This document shows positions 33,935 through 42,652 of a stretch of DNA of 64,000 nucleotides, piece by piece. The translations under genes and the position numbers were made by a program. Every line of letters starts with the position of its first letter. Position 1 is the first letter of the stretch. The notes beneath the pieces are model-generated. The model searched no databases, had not been told where the DNA came from, and saw nothing but the letters and a program-made list of their open reading frames with translations. This DNA is from Candidatus Geothrix skivensis (GTDB lineage: Bacteria > Acidobacteriota > Holophagae > Holophagales > Holophagaceae): contig JADKIO010000012.1 in NCBI GenBank assembly GCA_016721195.1, positions 62,001-126,000 on the forward strand, given 5' to 3'.

Positions 33935-34204
33935 ATGAGCAAGGTGGGCATGTTTGCCCTGGTGATCGCATTGGCCGGTTGTTCGGCCCTTTACGCCCAG
34001 AGCAAGGAAGACAAGGGCCGGGTCAAGGCCAAGGATACGGTGGACAAGGTCCGCCTGAACGATCCGGTCCAGGCCAAGGAACGCAAGAAGGACGACACGG
34101 CTCAGAAGCGGGCCGATGAAGCCAATGCCCAGGCCAAGTCCCAGGCGAAGGACACTGCGAAGAAGTTCCCCGCCAAGGGCAAAGAGGTGCCACCGCCCAA
34201 GTAG
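33935..34204 (+). CDS. Small Lys/Ala/Asp-rich lipoprotein
   Basis: This 89-residue product has a signal peptide ending in the lipobox ALAGC, followed by a highly charged, coiled-coil-like chain of Lys, Ala, Asp and Gln (VQAKERKKDDTAQKRADEAN, then AQAKSQAKDTAKK). It has no recognised family; size and composition recall structural murein-type lipoproteins, but the C-terminus PPPK is not the usual Lpp ending. The ATG at 33935 has GGGAG upstream. A consensus-like promoter lies just before it and a hairpin follows, so it is probably an independently expressed, possibly abundant envelope protein. Confidence 0.7.
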   Translation: MSKVGMFALVIALAGCSALYAQSKEDKGRVKAKDTVDKVRLNDPVQAKERKKDDTAQKRADEANAQAKSQAKDTAKKFPAKGKEVPPPK

Positions 34205-34215
34205 ACCACCGGTCC

Positions 34216-34243
34216 AGCGCTCGGGTCCCGGGAGCCGAGCGCT
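34216..34243. terminator. Hairpin between two convergent genes
   Basis: A perfect 9-bp stem (AGCGCTCGG at 34216-34224 with CCGAGCGCT at 34235-34243). CCACC at 34206 and GGTGG at 34253 can extend it. There is no T-tract on either side; it may act in both directions. Confidence 0.5.
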
Positions 34244-34261
34244 CGATCAACAGGTGGCCCC

Positions 34262-35980
34262 TCAGGTTCCGTATTCGTAGACGCCGATATCCGAGGCGGT
34301 GCCCGCGGGCCGGGCCTTGCCCTCGAGATCTTGCGTGACGCTGGGCAGGGTCTGGCCCTTGTCGATGGCGGGAGATCCTGGGGCCAGGTGATAGTCGGCT
34401 CCGCTGGCACCGCTCCCATTGATGAACAGGGCCGGCAGCGTGCCCGTCAGGGAATGCGCATCCTTGCCCTGGGCCTGCCACTGGGCCAGGGTCAGGCCCG
34501 TGGCATCATCGGGCGTCACCGCGGGCCCGCCACCCCCGAAGAGGTTGTAGTCGCTGTCCGTCAGGGCCACATCCGCGGCGGCGGTGAAGTCGATGCCGCC
34601 GCGGCCCGAGTTCCGGTGGTAGAGGATGTTGTTGCGCAGGGTGACCGTCCCCGCCAGCTGGTCCAGGCGGATGGCCCAGCGGCCATTGGCAGCCATGTCG
34701 ATGGTGTTGTGGTAGATCGCATTGTTCTTCGGCCCCTGGGCGCCGTCGATCCTGAACATGGCGATGCCCGAGGCATGGTTGTTGTAGAGCAGGTTGTTGC
34801 GGACGGTGGCGTTCTGGACGCCATCCATGTTGATGGCCGAGCCCCCCGCCGTGCCGTTGTTGAAGAGGGTGTTGTTCTCCACCAGGGCCCCGGTGATGAG
34901 ACCCGTGTTCCAGTTGACGAAGGTGGCATCGTCCTGGCTCGAGTCGCCGTTGAAGTGCAGGCCGCAGCCGGCATTGTCATGGCTGCGGTTGGCGCGGACG
35001 GTGGGATTCACGCAGGCGTTCGAGACGTAAATGCCGTGCTGGAGGACGCTGCCGTAGGTCTCGTTGCCCTGGATCAGCAGGTTGTCCGCGTGGCTGGTGA
35101 AGATGCCCCAGGTGCCGTGGTTGCCGCTGACGTTGTCGAGGAGGGACACATGGTCGGAGTTGCACACGCGGATCCCGGCCCGGGAGATGGTGCCGCCGTT
35201 GATGATCGTGAATCCCGAGATCGTGACGTAGGCCGACCCCGGCTCCAGATCGATGCCGTCGGCGGTCTTGCCGTTCCGGCTGGTGATCACGGCACCGGGA
35301 TCCGCCTGGAAGGTGATCGGGGCGCTCGCCGAGCCCGCCACCGGGGTGTCCCAGTTCAGCTGGAAACCGGCGTATGAGCCGGCCCGCACGATCACGGTCT
35401 CCGGCCCTGAAACCCTTGCGCTGGTGATGTTTCCGACCTTGACGGTCAGCCCCCCCGCCACGGCCACCTGGGTGACGACATCCGCCGCATGCTGCAGCGT
35501 GCGGAAGGGATGGGCCGCGGACCCGTCGTTGGCATCGTCGCCGCTCGGATCCACGTAATAGGTATGCCCGCTGCCGGGTGGCGGAGGCGCACTGGTGGTG
35601 ACGCTCAGCGCCGGGGACTTGGCCGAGTCGTTGCCGGCGGCATCGGTGGCGCAGACCTGGTAGCTGTAGGTGGTGGACGCTTGCAGGCCCGTGTCGGTGT
35701 AGGCCGTGCCGCTGGCCTGGCCCAGGAGGGCCACGCCACGGTAGACCTTGTAGCCGGTGACGCCGACATTGTCGGTAGAGGCCGTCCAGGCCAGCTGGAC
35801 CTGGTTGGCGGAATGGCTAGGAGAAGTGAGCCCCCCGGGCACGCTGGGCGCGACCGTATCGGTGCTGGGGGGCGGGGTGGCCGGTGCGGCGGAAGACCCC
35901 GAATGGCAGGCGAACAGCAGCAGGACGGCGAAGCAGGCTGCACAGAGGAGGAACCGGCGCGAGGGCTTCAAGCCATGCAT
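34262..35980 (-). CDS. Lipoprotein with a fibronectin type III domain and a right-handed beta-helix
   Basis: The protein has 572 residues. The signal peptide ends in a lipobox-like LLFAC. A Pro/Thr linker leads to one fibronectin type III domain (about residues 45-130: VPGGLTSPSHSANQVQLAWT, then GYKVYRGVALLG). A pectate-lyase-like parallel beta-helix follows, starting HTYYVDPSGDDANDGS, with many Asn-ladder coils (ENNTLFNNGT, VRNNLLYNNHASGIAMF, LRNNILYHRNSG). It ends DLEGKARPAGTASDIGVYEYG, a C-terminus common in such surface proteins. It probably binds or cleaves a polysaccharide; no catalytic residues can be assigned. Confidence 0.82.
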   Translation of the reverse strand: MHGLKPSRRFLLCAACFAVLLLFACHSGSSAAPATPPPSTDTVAPSVPGGLTSPSHSANQVQLAWTASTDNVGVTGYKVYRGVALLGQASGTAYTDTGLQASTTYSYQVCATDAAGNDSAKSPALSVTTSAPPPPGSGHTYYVDPSGDDANDGSAAHPFRTLQHAADVVTQVAVAGGLTVKVGNITSARVSGPETVIVRAGSYAGFQLNWDTPVAGSASAPITFQADPGAVITSRNGKTADGIDLEPGSAYVTISGFTIINGGTISRAGIRVCNSDHVSLLDNVSGNHGTWGIFTSHADNLLIQGNETYGSVLQHGIYVSNACVNPTVRANRSHDNAGCGLHFNGDSSQDDATFVNWNTGLITGALVENNTLFNNGTAGGSAINMDGVQNATVRNNLLYNNHASGIAMFRIDGAQGPKNNAIYHNTIDMAANGRWAIRLDQLAGTVTLRNNILYHRNSGRGGIDFTAAADVALTDSDYNLFGGGGPAVTPDDATGLTLAQWQAQGKDAHSLTGTLPALFINGSGASGADYHLAPGSPAIDKGQTLPSVTQDLEGKARPAGTASDIGVYEYGT

Positions 35981-36290
35981 GGGAGCGCTCCAGAAAGCAG
36001 GCGGCCGACCAAGGTGCCAGCGCAGTGAAAGGGGCCCGGACTCGGAAGGCCAGGATGGACGCGGGCTGGTGGGCCATTATCACCCCCCTGGTCCCCTTGA
36101 CTCCTCCGCCCTTTGGGCCGTTTCTGGTAGTTCCTTCGATCCAGTATTTTCTTTGATCCTGGGCCGCGCCTCAAAGCTTCCGCTTCCCGAATGTCTCACT
36201 GTTTTTTGCCATTGAATCTTCAATATTTCTTGGTGATTTGGCTTTCCGAAGCTAGCATGCCTGCGAGCCATCCACCCCAAAGGAGAAAAC
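35981..36290. other. Intergenic region upstream of the GlcG-like gene
   Basis: This stretch of 310 bases lies between two divergent genes. The right half (36120-36260) is A/T-rich and contains a 14-base palindrome at 36211-36224. No gene was recognised. AAAGGAG precedes the ATG at 36291. Confidence 0.4.
36211..36224 (+). promoter_or_regulatory. Palindromic operator candidate upstream of the GlcG-like gene
   Basis: ATTGAA-TC-TTCAAT is an inverted repeat with 6-base arms, about 65 bases before the start at 36291, in the A/T-rich promoter zone. The regulator is unknown. Confidence 0.35.
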
Positions 36291-36791
36291 ATGTTTCAAC
36301 ACCGCTTTTCCCTCGTGGCCGCCCTGGTGGCCCTCTGCGCCCAGGGCGCCTGGGCCCCGGCCCAGGAGGTCCGCACCGAAAGAACCCTCTCGATGGCGCT
36401 GGCCAGCGAGGCCGCCCTGGCGGCGGTGCAGTTCGCCCAGGAGAAGGGGTGGACCGTGACGGTCGCCGTGGTGGATCGGGCGGGGCAGGTCAAGGTGCTG
36501 CTCCGGGGGGATGGGGCCGGGCCCCACACCCTCGATGCGAGCCGCCGCAAGGCCTTCACCGCCGCTTCCGCACGCAACAACACCAGCGCCATCCTGGAGA
36601 CCGTCCAGAAGAATCCCGCCGCCGCCAACCTGCCCATGATCGATGGCTTCCTCGTCCTGGGGGGCGGCATCCCCATCCGGGTCGGCACCGACGTCATCGG
36701 CGCCATCGGAGTGGGAGGGGCCCCCGGCGGCCACCTGGATGACCAGTGTGCCGAGGCGGGCATCGCGAAGATCCGCGACCGCCTGAAGTAG
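36291..36791 (+). CDS. GlcG/HbpS family protein, exported
   Basis: The product has 166 residues with a signal peptide (MFQHRFSLVAALVALCAQGAW). The domain matches the GlcG/HbpS family: ALAAVQFAQEKGWTVTVAVV, DRAGQVKVLLRGDGAGPHTL, ASRRKAFTAASARNNTS and GGGIPIRVGTDVIGAIGVGG. In HbpS of Streptomyces this fold binds haem outside the cell; most bacterial members are uncharacterised. Whether this one binds haem cannot be told. AAAGGAG lies upstream of the ATG. A palindrome in the promoter region suggests specific control. Confidence 0.85.
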   Translation: MFQHRFSLVAALVALCAQGAWAPAQEVRTERTLSMALASEAALAAVQFAQEKGWTVTVAVVDRAGQVKVLLRGDGAGPHTLDASRRKAFTAASARNNTSAILETVQKNPAAANLPMIDGFLVLGGGIPIRVGTDVIGAIGVGGAPGGHLDDQCAEAGIAKIRDRLK

Positions 36792-36845
36792 GTCCGGGGG
36801 GGGCTGGGCGGCCCCCAACCCGCCCACCTGCGTTAAGGTGGTGGG

Positions 36846-37268
36846 ATGTCGGTCCTAGCAGCCTCCCACCTCCGCCGCCCCAAGCGGTGGGCCGGGTTCA
36901 CCCTCATCGAGCTGGTGGTGGTCATGACCATCCTGGCCCTGCTGGCCACGGTGGGCCTGGCGGGGTACCGCCACAAGACGAAGGTGGCCCGGGAAGCGGT
37001 GCTCAAGGAGAACCTCTTCCAGCTCAACCATGCCCTGGAGCAGCATCGGGCCGACCGGGGCAAGTACCCCGCCAGCCTCGGTCCCCTGCGGGAACTGGGC
37101 TACGTGCGGGACATCCCCTGGGATCCCATGACCCAGTCCCGGGACACCTGGCAGACGGAGCTGGAGCCGCCGGACCCGGATAATCCGGACGCGGAGCTGG
37201 GGGTCTTCCGGGTGCGGAGCGGTTCCACGGACAAGGGCGAGAACGGCATCCCCTACAACGAGTGGTAG
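36846..37268 (+). CDS. Type II secretion pseudopilin, GspG-like
   Basis: This 140-residue protein begins with a basic leader (MSVLAASHLRRPKRWAG) followed by the prepilin-peptidase site and hydrophobic helix GFTLIELVVVMTILALLATV; cleavage would fall after the glycine, and the glutamate at position +5 is present. The globular part has the GspG pattern (NLFQLNHALEQHRADRGKYP, DPWD-like DIPWDPM, then a C-terminal NGIPYNEW). It would be a pseudopilus subunit of a type II secretion or related system. No other secretion genes are in the window. Confidence 0.82.
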   Translation: MSVLAASHLRRPKRWAGFTLIELVVVMTILALLATVGLAGYRHKTKVAREAVLKENLFQLNHALEQHRADRGKYPASLGPLRELGYVRDIPWDPMTQSRDTWQTELEPPDPDNPDAELGVFRVRSGSTDKGENGIPYNEW

Positions 37269-37329
37269 GACGGCCCCCAGCCTTCGGCCTTCGCGGGTCA
37301 ACCAGCCAGCCATCAGCCATCAGGAACCG

Positions 37330-37857
37330 ATGAACCCCGCCACGATCCGCCGCCTCGACCAGCTTTCCCAGATCCTCCTGCTCCTCTGGGCCGGGGCCGC
37401 CCTGGGCTTCGGCATCTTCTCGGCCCCGGTCTTCTTCCGGGAGCTGCCCAGCCGGGATGTGGCCGGACGCATCGCCGGGCTGATCATCGGCCGCCTGGAC
37501 TGGGCCGCCTGGATCGCCTTCGGCCTGGCGGGGCTCAGCTGGCTGGGCCGCTGGGTCGCCGAGGTGAAGGAAGACCTCATCGGGCCCATCCGCCTCTGGA
37601 GCGGCGGCCTGATGGTGGCCCTGCTCATGTGCCTGGCCAGCACCTTTGTGGTCACGCCCAAGGTGCAGGCCATCCGAGCCCGAATCAACGCCCCCATCGA
37701 AAGCCTGGCCCCGGAGCACGCGGACCGGGTGGCCTACAACAAGGCCCACGGCCTGAGCCGCAACCTCTTCTTCCTGCGCATCCTTCTGGCGGTGGGCCTG
37801 GCGGCTTCTGTGGGGTTCATGGGCCGGGGCGGGAAGGATCCGGAGCCGGTCAGCTAG
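37330..37857 (+). CDS. DUF4149-like membrane protein
   Basis: This integral membrane protein of 175 residues has four hydrophobic helices (LLLLWAGAALGFGIFSAPVF; WAAWIAFGLAGLSWLG; LWSGGLMVALLMCLASTFVV; LFFLRILLAVGLAASVGFMG). The pattern matches DUF4149, related to the eukaryotic TMEM205 domain: FGIFSAPVFFREL in helix one and RVAYNKAHGLSRNLFFL before the last helix. Function is unknown. Its last eight bases overlap the convergent hflX stop. Confidence 0.75.
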   Translation: MNPATIRRLDQLSQILLLLWAGAALGFGIFSAPVFFRELPSRDVAGRIAGLIIGRLDWAAWIAFGLAGLSWLGRWVAEVKEDLIGPIRLWSGGLMVALLMCLASTFVVTPKVQAIRARINAPIESLAPEHADRVAYNKAHGLSRNLFFLRILLAVGLAASVGFMGRGGKDPEPVS

Positions 37858-39037
37858 GGGCAGTCTCCGGCAGCTCCCAGTCTTCCAGGGCGCGGGGTCG
37901 GGGGGGGCCTGGCACCAGCTCCCGCAGCCAGAGGCGGATCTCGTCCACACCCAGCCCCTCGGTGGCGCAGGCCTGCACGGCACCGGGGTGGCGCCGCTTC
38001 AAATCCAGCTTCTGGGGCCGGTGCAGCCGGTCCACCTGGTTCAGCACCAGGAGCCGGGGCTGGGCCTCGACGCCCTCGGGCTCACAACCGATCTCCCGCA
38101 AGGTGGCGCCCACCACCTTGAGGTGATCCTCCAGATCCGGATGGGCCGCGTCCGCCACCACCAGCAGGGCATCCGCCGTGCGGACCTCCCCCAGGGTGCT
38201 ACGGAAAGCGGCCACCAGCTGATGGGGCAGCTTGCGGATGAAGCCCACGGTATCCGCCACCAGGCAGTGCATGGGTTCCAAGGCCCCCTCGCCCGTCTCC
38301 GGATCGAAGTCCTGGCCCAGCCAGGCCTTGCGGGTGGTGGTGTCAAGGGTGGCGAAGAGCAGGTCCTTGGGTTCGCCCTCGCCGGTGAGGGCCTTCAGCA
38401 GGCTGGTCTTCCCGGCGTTGGTATAGCCCACCAGGGCCACCCTGGGCAGCCCCTTGGGGCGGCCCAGGCGCTGGGTTTCCCGCACCTGCTCCAGGTGGGT
38501 GAGCTCCCGCTTGAGCTGGCTGATGCGGGTGCGGATCATGCGCCGGTCCACCTCGATCTGGGTTTCGCCGGGCCCTCCCCGCAGGCCCACACCCCCACCC
38601 TGGCGCTCCAGGTGGGTCCAGGCCCCCTTCAGCCGGGGCAGCTCGTACTCGCAGCGGGCCAGCTCCACCTGGGCCTTGGCCTCCCGGCTCTGGGCCCGCT
38701 GCTCGAAGATGCTGAGGATGAGGCCCGTGCGGTCCAGGCAGATGAGCCCCGTGAGCTTTTCGATGGCGTTGACCTGGCTGCCCCGCAGCTCGTCGTCGCA
38801 GATCAGGTGGGTGACCCCCTGGCGGGCGACCTCCTCCGCCAGGGCGGTGAGCTGACCGGAGCCGTAGAAGGTCTTGGAGGCGATCTCGGCGCGCTTCAGG
38901 GCCCGCCTGGCCTGGACTTCAAAGCCGCAGCTCCGGGCCAGCTCCGCCAGCTCCAGGAGGTGATCCTGGGTGAGGTCATCCCGGTCCCCGGGGGCCTGGC
39001 GGGCAATCAGCAGACAGCGGGGGGTCGGTTCAGCCAT
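37850..39037 (-). CDS. hflX: Ribosome-associated GTPase HflX
   Basis: The protein has 395 residues. The N-terminal HflX-specific domain includes KTFYGSGQLTALAEEVA and the glycine-rich ERQGGGVGLRGGPGETQIE, followed by DRRMIRTRISQLKREL. The GTPase domain has GYTNAGKTSLLKAL (G1), FATLDTTTR (G2), VADTVGFI (G3) and LVLNQVDRL (G4). HflX splits stalled ribosomes under stress. The ATG at 39037 matches the usual N-terminus but has no good ribosome binding site, so the start is less certain than the identity. It is divergent from the PilZ protein gene, 81 bases apart. Confidence 0.95.
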   Translation of the reverse strand: MAEPTPRCLLIARQAPGDRDDLTQDHLLELAELARSCGFEVQARRALKRAEIASKTFYGSGQLTALAEEVARQGVTHLICDDELRGSQVNAIEKLTGLICLDRTGLILSIFEQRAQSREAKAQVELARCEYELPRLKGAWTHLERQGGGVGLRGGPGETQIEVDRRMIRTRISQLKRELTHLEQVRETQRLGRPKGLPRVALVGYTNAGKTSLLKALTGEGEPKDLLFATLDTTTRKAWLGQDFDPETGEGALEPMHCLVADTVGFIRKLPHQLVAAFRSTLGEVRTADALLVVADAAHPDLEDHLKVVGATLREIGCEPEGVEAQPRLLVLNQVDRLHRPQKLDLKRRHPGAVQACATEGLGVDEIRLWLRELVPGPPRPRALEDWELPETAPS

Positions 39038-39118
39038 TACGCAAAGCTGACTGTCCCAGTGGCAATAATCAAGCCCCTGGCATGATGGTCGATGCGTTAA
39101 GCCTGGAGTCCCCTCTAC

Positions 39119-40438
39119 ATGGCCATGTTCGGGAGTAAAAAAGCCAAGCCCTCGGAAGGTTCCGAACTGGTCCTGGCCTACCTGGAGGATGCCCAGCGGG
39201 TGCGGGCGACGGTGATCGCCCTGGATCCCAAAGGACGCGAGATCCCGGCCTCCCTGGTGGCCGTCACCGAGGAGCGGGTCACACTCTCCATCCAGGGGCG
39301 GGTCATGGCCGAGAAGGGCGAAGCCGTCAGCCTCATCTTCTTCCTCGACGGCCTCCGCCTGAAGGCCAAGGGGCGGCTCCAGGAGCTGAAGACCGGCACC
39401 ATGATCCTGGAGCTGCCAACGGCCATCGAGCTGGCGGAGCGGCGCCGGCAGCCCCGGGCCCGCCTGAACCAGCGGGAAGGCGCCACCGCCATCGCCCTCA
39501 CGGGCCTGTTCGAAGGCATCGGCCTCACCGGCAGCATCGACAACATCTCCGAAGGCGGGCTCTGCCTGAAGGTGGGGCGGGCCATGAACGTGAAGACCCA
39601 GGGCCCCATGCACCTGGGCCCCAACCTCATTTCGGTGGGCGAGCCCTTCATGCTGATCAAGCTCAGCAAGCTGCCCAAATGCCCGCTCATCGAGCTCGCC
39701 GGCGTGGCGACCCACGTGGCCTCCGAAGGGGGCATTCTCTCCGTGGGCATCGCCTTCGAAGCCGGCAAGAGCGGCCTCCTGGGACCGGTGAAGGCCCTGG
39801 TCTCCAGCCGGGCCAGCGCCATCCCCGCCACGGTCCCCCCCAAGGCCCGTCGGCTCCAGGAGCCAAAGGCCGAACCCGGGGAGGCTCCCATCGAGCTGGC
39901 CAGCCCCCGGCCGGTCCAGGCGAAGACCAGCGAGCCCACGCCAGCCCCAGAGCCCCCACCTGCCCCCTCCGCCGAGCCAGCACCCGCTCCGCCTGCCCCC
40001 GCCCCTGAAGCCCAGGCTGCAGCCGAGGCCCCGGAGCTGAGCGCCCGCGGGTCCGCCCTGCTGCGGATGAAGAAGCGGGCCCGCAGCATCCTGCTGGCCA
40101 TGCCCAGCGGCCCGGACCGGGATGCCCTGGCCGTCTTCCTGAGCCTGGATGGGTATGGCAAGGTGCGGGTCGCGGCCACCCTCACGGAGTTGCTGGAATG
40201 CCTGGAGGAGGCCCAGCTGGTCTTCGTGGATGGCGGCGTGGCGGAACTCCAGGGACTGGCCCTGGCGACCCTGATCCGCCAGCGCCTGGAGGCCCCCGTC
40301 CTGCTGGCCGAAGCCTCCGTGGACTCCGAGCTGGTGCTGGGCGCCCAAGAGTCAGGGGTGGCCCAGGTGCTGGTGAAGCCCTACGACCTGGATGAGGACT
40401 TCCTGAACCTCATCGAAGGGCACCTGGGCCTGGCCTGA
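39119..40438 (+). CDS. PilZ-domain protein with a C-terminal receiver-like domain
   Basis: The protein has 439 residues. An N-terminal YcgR-like segment (residues 1 to about 105) precedes a PilZ domain with the c-di-GMP signature: RRRQPRAR at 108-115 and DNISEGGLCLKV. A Pro/Ala/Glu-rich linker of about 90 residues (PAPEPPPAPSAEPAPAPPA) leads to a receiver-like domain with QLVFVDGG and the conserved VKPYDL lysine. The acidic pair at the domain start is missing (ILLAMPSG), so it is probably a pseudo-receiver. It likely responds to c-di-GMP and controls motility or surface behaviour. It is followed by lolC/lolD in the same direction. Confidence 0.82.
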   Translation: MAMFGSKKAKPSEGSELVLAYLEDAQRVRATVIALDPKGREIPASLVAVTEERVTLSIQGRVMAEKGEAVSLIFFLDGLRLKAKGRLQELKTGTMILELPTAIELAERRRQPRARLNQREGATAIALTGLFEGIGLTGSIDNISEGGLCLKVGRAMNVKTQGPMHLGPNLISVGEPFMLIKLSKLPKCPLIELAGVATHVASEGGILSVGIAFEAGKSGLLGPVKALVSSRASAIPATVPPKARRLQEPKAEPGEAPIELASPRPVQAKTSEPTPAPEPPPAPSAEPAPAPPAPAPEAQAAAEAPELSARGSALLRMKKRARSILLAMPSGPDRDALAVFLSLDGYGKVRVAATLTELLECLEEAQLVFVDGGVAELQGLALATLIRQRLEAPVLLAEASVDSELVLGAQESGVAQVLVKPYDLDEDFLNLIEGHLGLA

Positions 40439-40461
40439 CGCTCGCAGGCTAAGCTGGTGCC

Positions 40462-41688
40462 ATGCCCTTGTTTGAACGCACCGTCGCCGACCGCTACCTG
40501 AAGACCCACCGCAAGGGGGCCTTCGTGCGGGTCATGGTGCGCTTCGCCCGGGGCGGCACGGCCCTGGGCGTCTTCGCCATGGTGGTGACCCTGGCGGTGA
40601 TGAACGGCTTCCGGGAGGAGATCCAGGCCACCCTGTTCAGCGCCACGGCCCACTTCACGGTCTTCCACCTGGCGGGGGACATCCCGGATACCGAAGGGGC
40701 CCTGAAGACCATTCGAACGGTCAGCGGTGTGCAGGCCGCCTCGCCCATCCGCCTGGAGAAGGGCCTGCTGCGCCGTCCCGATAGCGATATGCCCCCGGAA
40801 GCCGTGGTGGTGAAGGCCGTGGATCCCGCCACCGCCCACGGCACCTCCAGCATCTTCGATTCCATGCGGCCCGCCCCCATCGAGCAGCTGCAGGAAGGCG
40901 AGATCATCCTGGGCAAAGAGCTGGCCCAGCGTCTCGGCCTGAAGGTGGGCGACACCGTGGCCCTGGCCTTCTTCCGCCTGGAGCTGGGTCTGGGGGGCCA
41001 GCAGCCGAAAGTGGCCGCCTTCCGGGTGGCCGGCACCTTCCACAGCCACAGCTCCGAGTACGACAAGGCCTGGGCCTTCATCCACCTGGGGGATGCCACA
41101 CGCCTCGCCCGGTCCGAGGGCCGGGCCGAGATGATCGAGGTCCGGGCGGGCAGCATCGAGGCCATCGCCGACGTGAAGCCCCGGGTGCTGGAGGCCCTGG
41201 GCCCGGCCTACCAGGCCACGGACCTGCGGGAATCCAACAAGGCCCTGTTCGCGGCCCTCATGGTGGAGAAGTGGGCCTTCGCCGCGATACTGAGCCTCAT
41301 CGTGCTGGTGGCCGCCTTCAATATCGTGGCGTCGCTGGTGCTGCTGGTAACGGAGAAGCGCCGGGATCTCGGCGTGCTGCTGGCCCTGGGTGCCACGCCG
41401 CGCCAGATCCAGCGCCTCTTCGAGCTGCAGGGCCTGCGCATCGGCGCCGTGGGCACCGCCTGGGGCCTGGGCGTCAGCGTGCCCCTGTGTTGGATCCTCG
41501 ATCACTACAAGCTGCTCAAGCTGCCCGCGGCGGTCTACGACTTCATCACCTACATGCCCTTCCGCCTCAAGGTGACAGACATCCTGCTGGTGGCCATCTT
41601 CCCCCTGCTGGTGTCCTGGCTGGCCGCGCGGTACCCCGCCAAGAAGGCCGCCGCCCTGGACCCCGTCGACGCGCTGAGGGCGGAATGA
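40462..41688 (+). CDS. Lipoprotein-releasing ABC permease, LolC/LolE-like
   Basis: The product has 408 residues with one N-terminal and three C-terminal membrane helices around a large periplasmic domain, the LolC/E topology. Conserved blocks are GTALGVFAMVVTLAVMNGF near the N-terminus and FNIVASLVLLVTEKRRDLGV with LLALGATPRQIQRLF in the FtsX-type coupling region. It ends ALDPVDALRAE as usual. One permease gene is present, so the transporter is probably a homodimer as in species with a single LolF. Its stop overlaps the ATG of the ATPase gene (ATGA). Function: extraction of lipoproteins from the inner membrane. Confidence 0.88.
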   Translation: MPLFERTVADRYLKTHRKGAFVRVMVRFARGGTALGVFAMVVTLAVMNGFREEIQATLFSATAHFTVFHLAGDIPDTEGALKTIRTVSGVQAASPIRLEKGLLRRPDSDMPPEAVVVKAVDPATAHGTSSIFDSMRPAPIEQLQEGEIILGKELAQRLGLKVGDTVALAFFRLELGLGGQQPKVAAFRVAGTFHSHSSEYDKAWAFIHLGDATRLARSEGRAEMIEVRAGSIEAIADVKPRVLEALGPAYQATDLRESNKALFAALMVEKWAFAAILSLIVLVAAFNIVASLVLLVTEKRRDLGVLLALGATPRQIQRLFELQGLRIGAVGTAWGLGVSVPLCWILDHYKLLKLPAAVYDFITYMPFRLKVTDILLVAIFPLLVSWLAARYPAKKAAALDPVDALRAE

Positions 41689-42335
41689 TCGGCCAGCTGC
41701 TTTCCATCCAGGGCCTGCACAAGACCTACCCGGGCAATGCCCATCCCGTGTTCGACGGCTTCGACCTCCAGGTGGAGGCCGGCAGCCTCTGCGCCATCGT
41801 GGGGGTATCGGGCGTGGGCAAGACCACCCTGCTGAACTGCGTGGCGGGCCTGGATCACTGGGAGGCCGGCGGCATCGCCGTGGGCGGAGCGCCCGTGCCG
41901 GACGGCGCCGAGGCCCGGGCCCTCTACCGCCGCCGTTCCGTGGGCCTGGCCTTCCAGCAGCCCCACCTGCTGCCGGAGTTCACCGTGCGCGAAAACCTGC
42001 GCATGCCCCTCCTCATCGAGGGCGAAGTGTCTGCCGAAGCCGAGGCCTGGATCGGGCAGCTCCTGGCCACCGTCGGTCTCGGCACCCTCGGGGAGCGCAT
42101 GCCCGGCCAGCTCTCCGGTGGCGAAGCCGCCCGGGCGGGTCTGGCCCGGGCCCTGGTGCGCAAGCCCGCCCTCTGGCTCCTGGACGAGCCCACGGGCAAC
42201 CTCGATCCCGCCACGGCCGAAGAAGTGTTCGGCTTTCTGCTGGGCCTCCACGCCGAGCTGCGCCCCACCACCCTCCTGGTCACCCACAACCCCGGGTTGG
42301 CCGAGCGCTGCATGCGGACCGTGCGGCTGGGCTAG
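41685..42335 (+). CDS. lolD: Lipoprotein-releasing ABC ATPase, LolD-like
   Basis: The protein has 216 residues. It carries the Walker A motif GVSGVGKT (residues 40-47), Q-loop in LAFQQPHLLPEF, signature LSGGEAARAGLARAL, Walker B LWLLDEPTG and H-loop His201 in LVTHNPGL. It partners the LolC/E-like permease whose stop it overlaps. The last 79 bases of the gene, including the H-loop and stop codon, occur a second time at 46370-46448 at the far edge of a low-G+C block, so the insertion there appears to have used the 3' end of this gene while leaving it intact. Confidence 0.92.
   Translation: MIGQLLSIQGLHKTYPGNAHPVFDGFDLQVEAGSLCAIVGVSGVGKTTLLNCVAGLDHWEAGGIAVGGAPVPDGAEARALYRRRSVGLAFQQPHLLPEFTVRENLRMPLLIEGEVSAEAEAWIGQLLATVGLGTLGERMPGQLSGGEAARAGLARALVRKPALWLLDEPTGNLDPATAEEVFGFLLGLHAELRPTTLLVTHNPGLAERCMRTVRLG
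42257..42335 (+). repeat. Direct repeat, left copy (3' end of lolD)
   Basis: These 79 bases, from the codon region before CGCCCCACCACC to the lolD stop, match 46370-46448 at 75 of 79 positions without gaps. Similarity ends exactly at the stop codon on one side and at GCTGCG on the other. Confidence 0.95.
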
Positions 42336-42652
42336 GTGGTTTCACCTCTGTATGGCTGCGTCCTCAAAATGGAATTTAGGAGGCGGCCGAACCCATCCCG
42401 GCCGCCCCGGGCCGTTTGGGCATTCAATGGTTTACCTTTTTTTACCATTTTTCATGTTTTTGAATTCTTTTCCGGGCCTGGCCAGGTGACCCAAACAGCC
42501 AGGATGCGGCCTCATTTGGGATTTTGTTGGTGATGCGTGGATATCGAGGTCGACTACTACCGACCCGGCGGCGAACCGCGGCGGGTCCGTCGGCAGGCTG
42601 GACACGGACCGCCGCCCTACAATGATCCTTGACGACCCATCCAGGAGGTCCC
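42336..42652. other. Intergenic region after lolD with two hairpins
   Basis: Of the 317 bases, 42382-42406 forms a GGCGGCCG/CGGCCGCC hairpin. AATGGT at 42426-42431 pairs with ACCATT at 42444-42449 before a short T-run, a plausible lolD terminator. The segment 42420-42480 is A/T-rich. No gene was recognised before the GTG at 42653. Confidence 0.4.
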
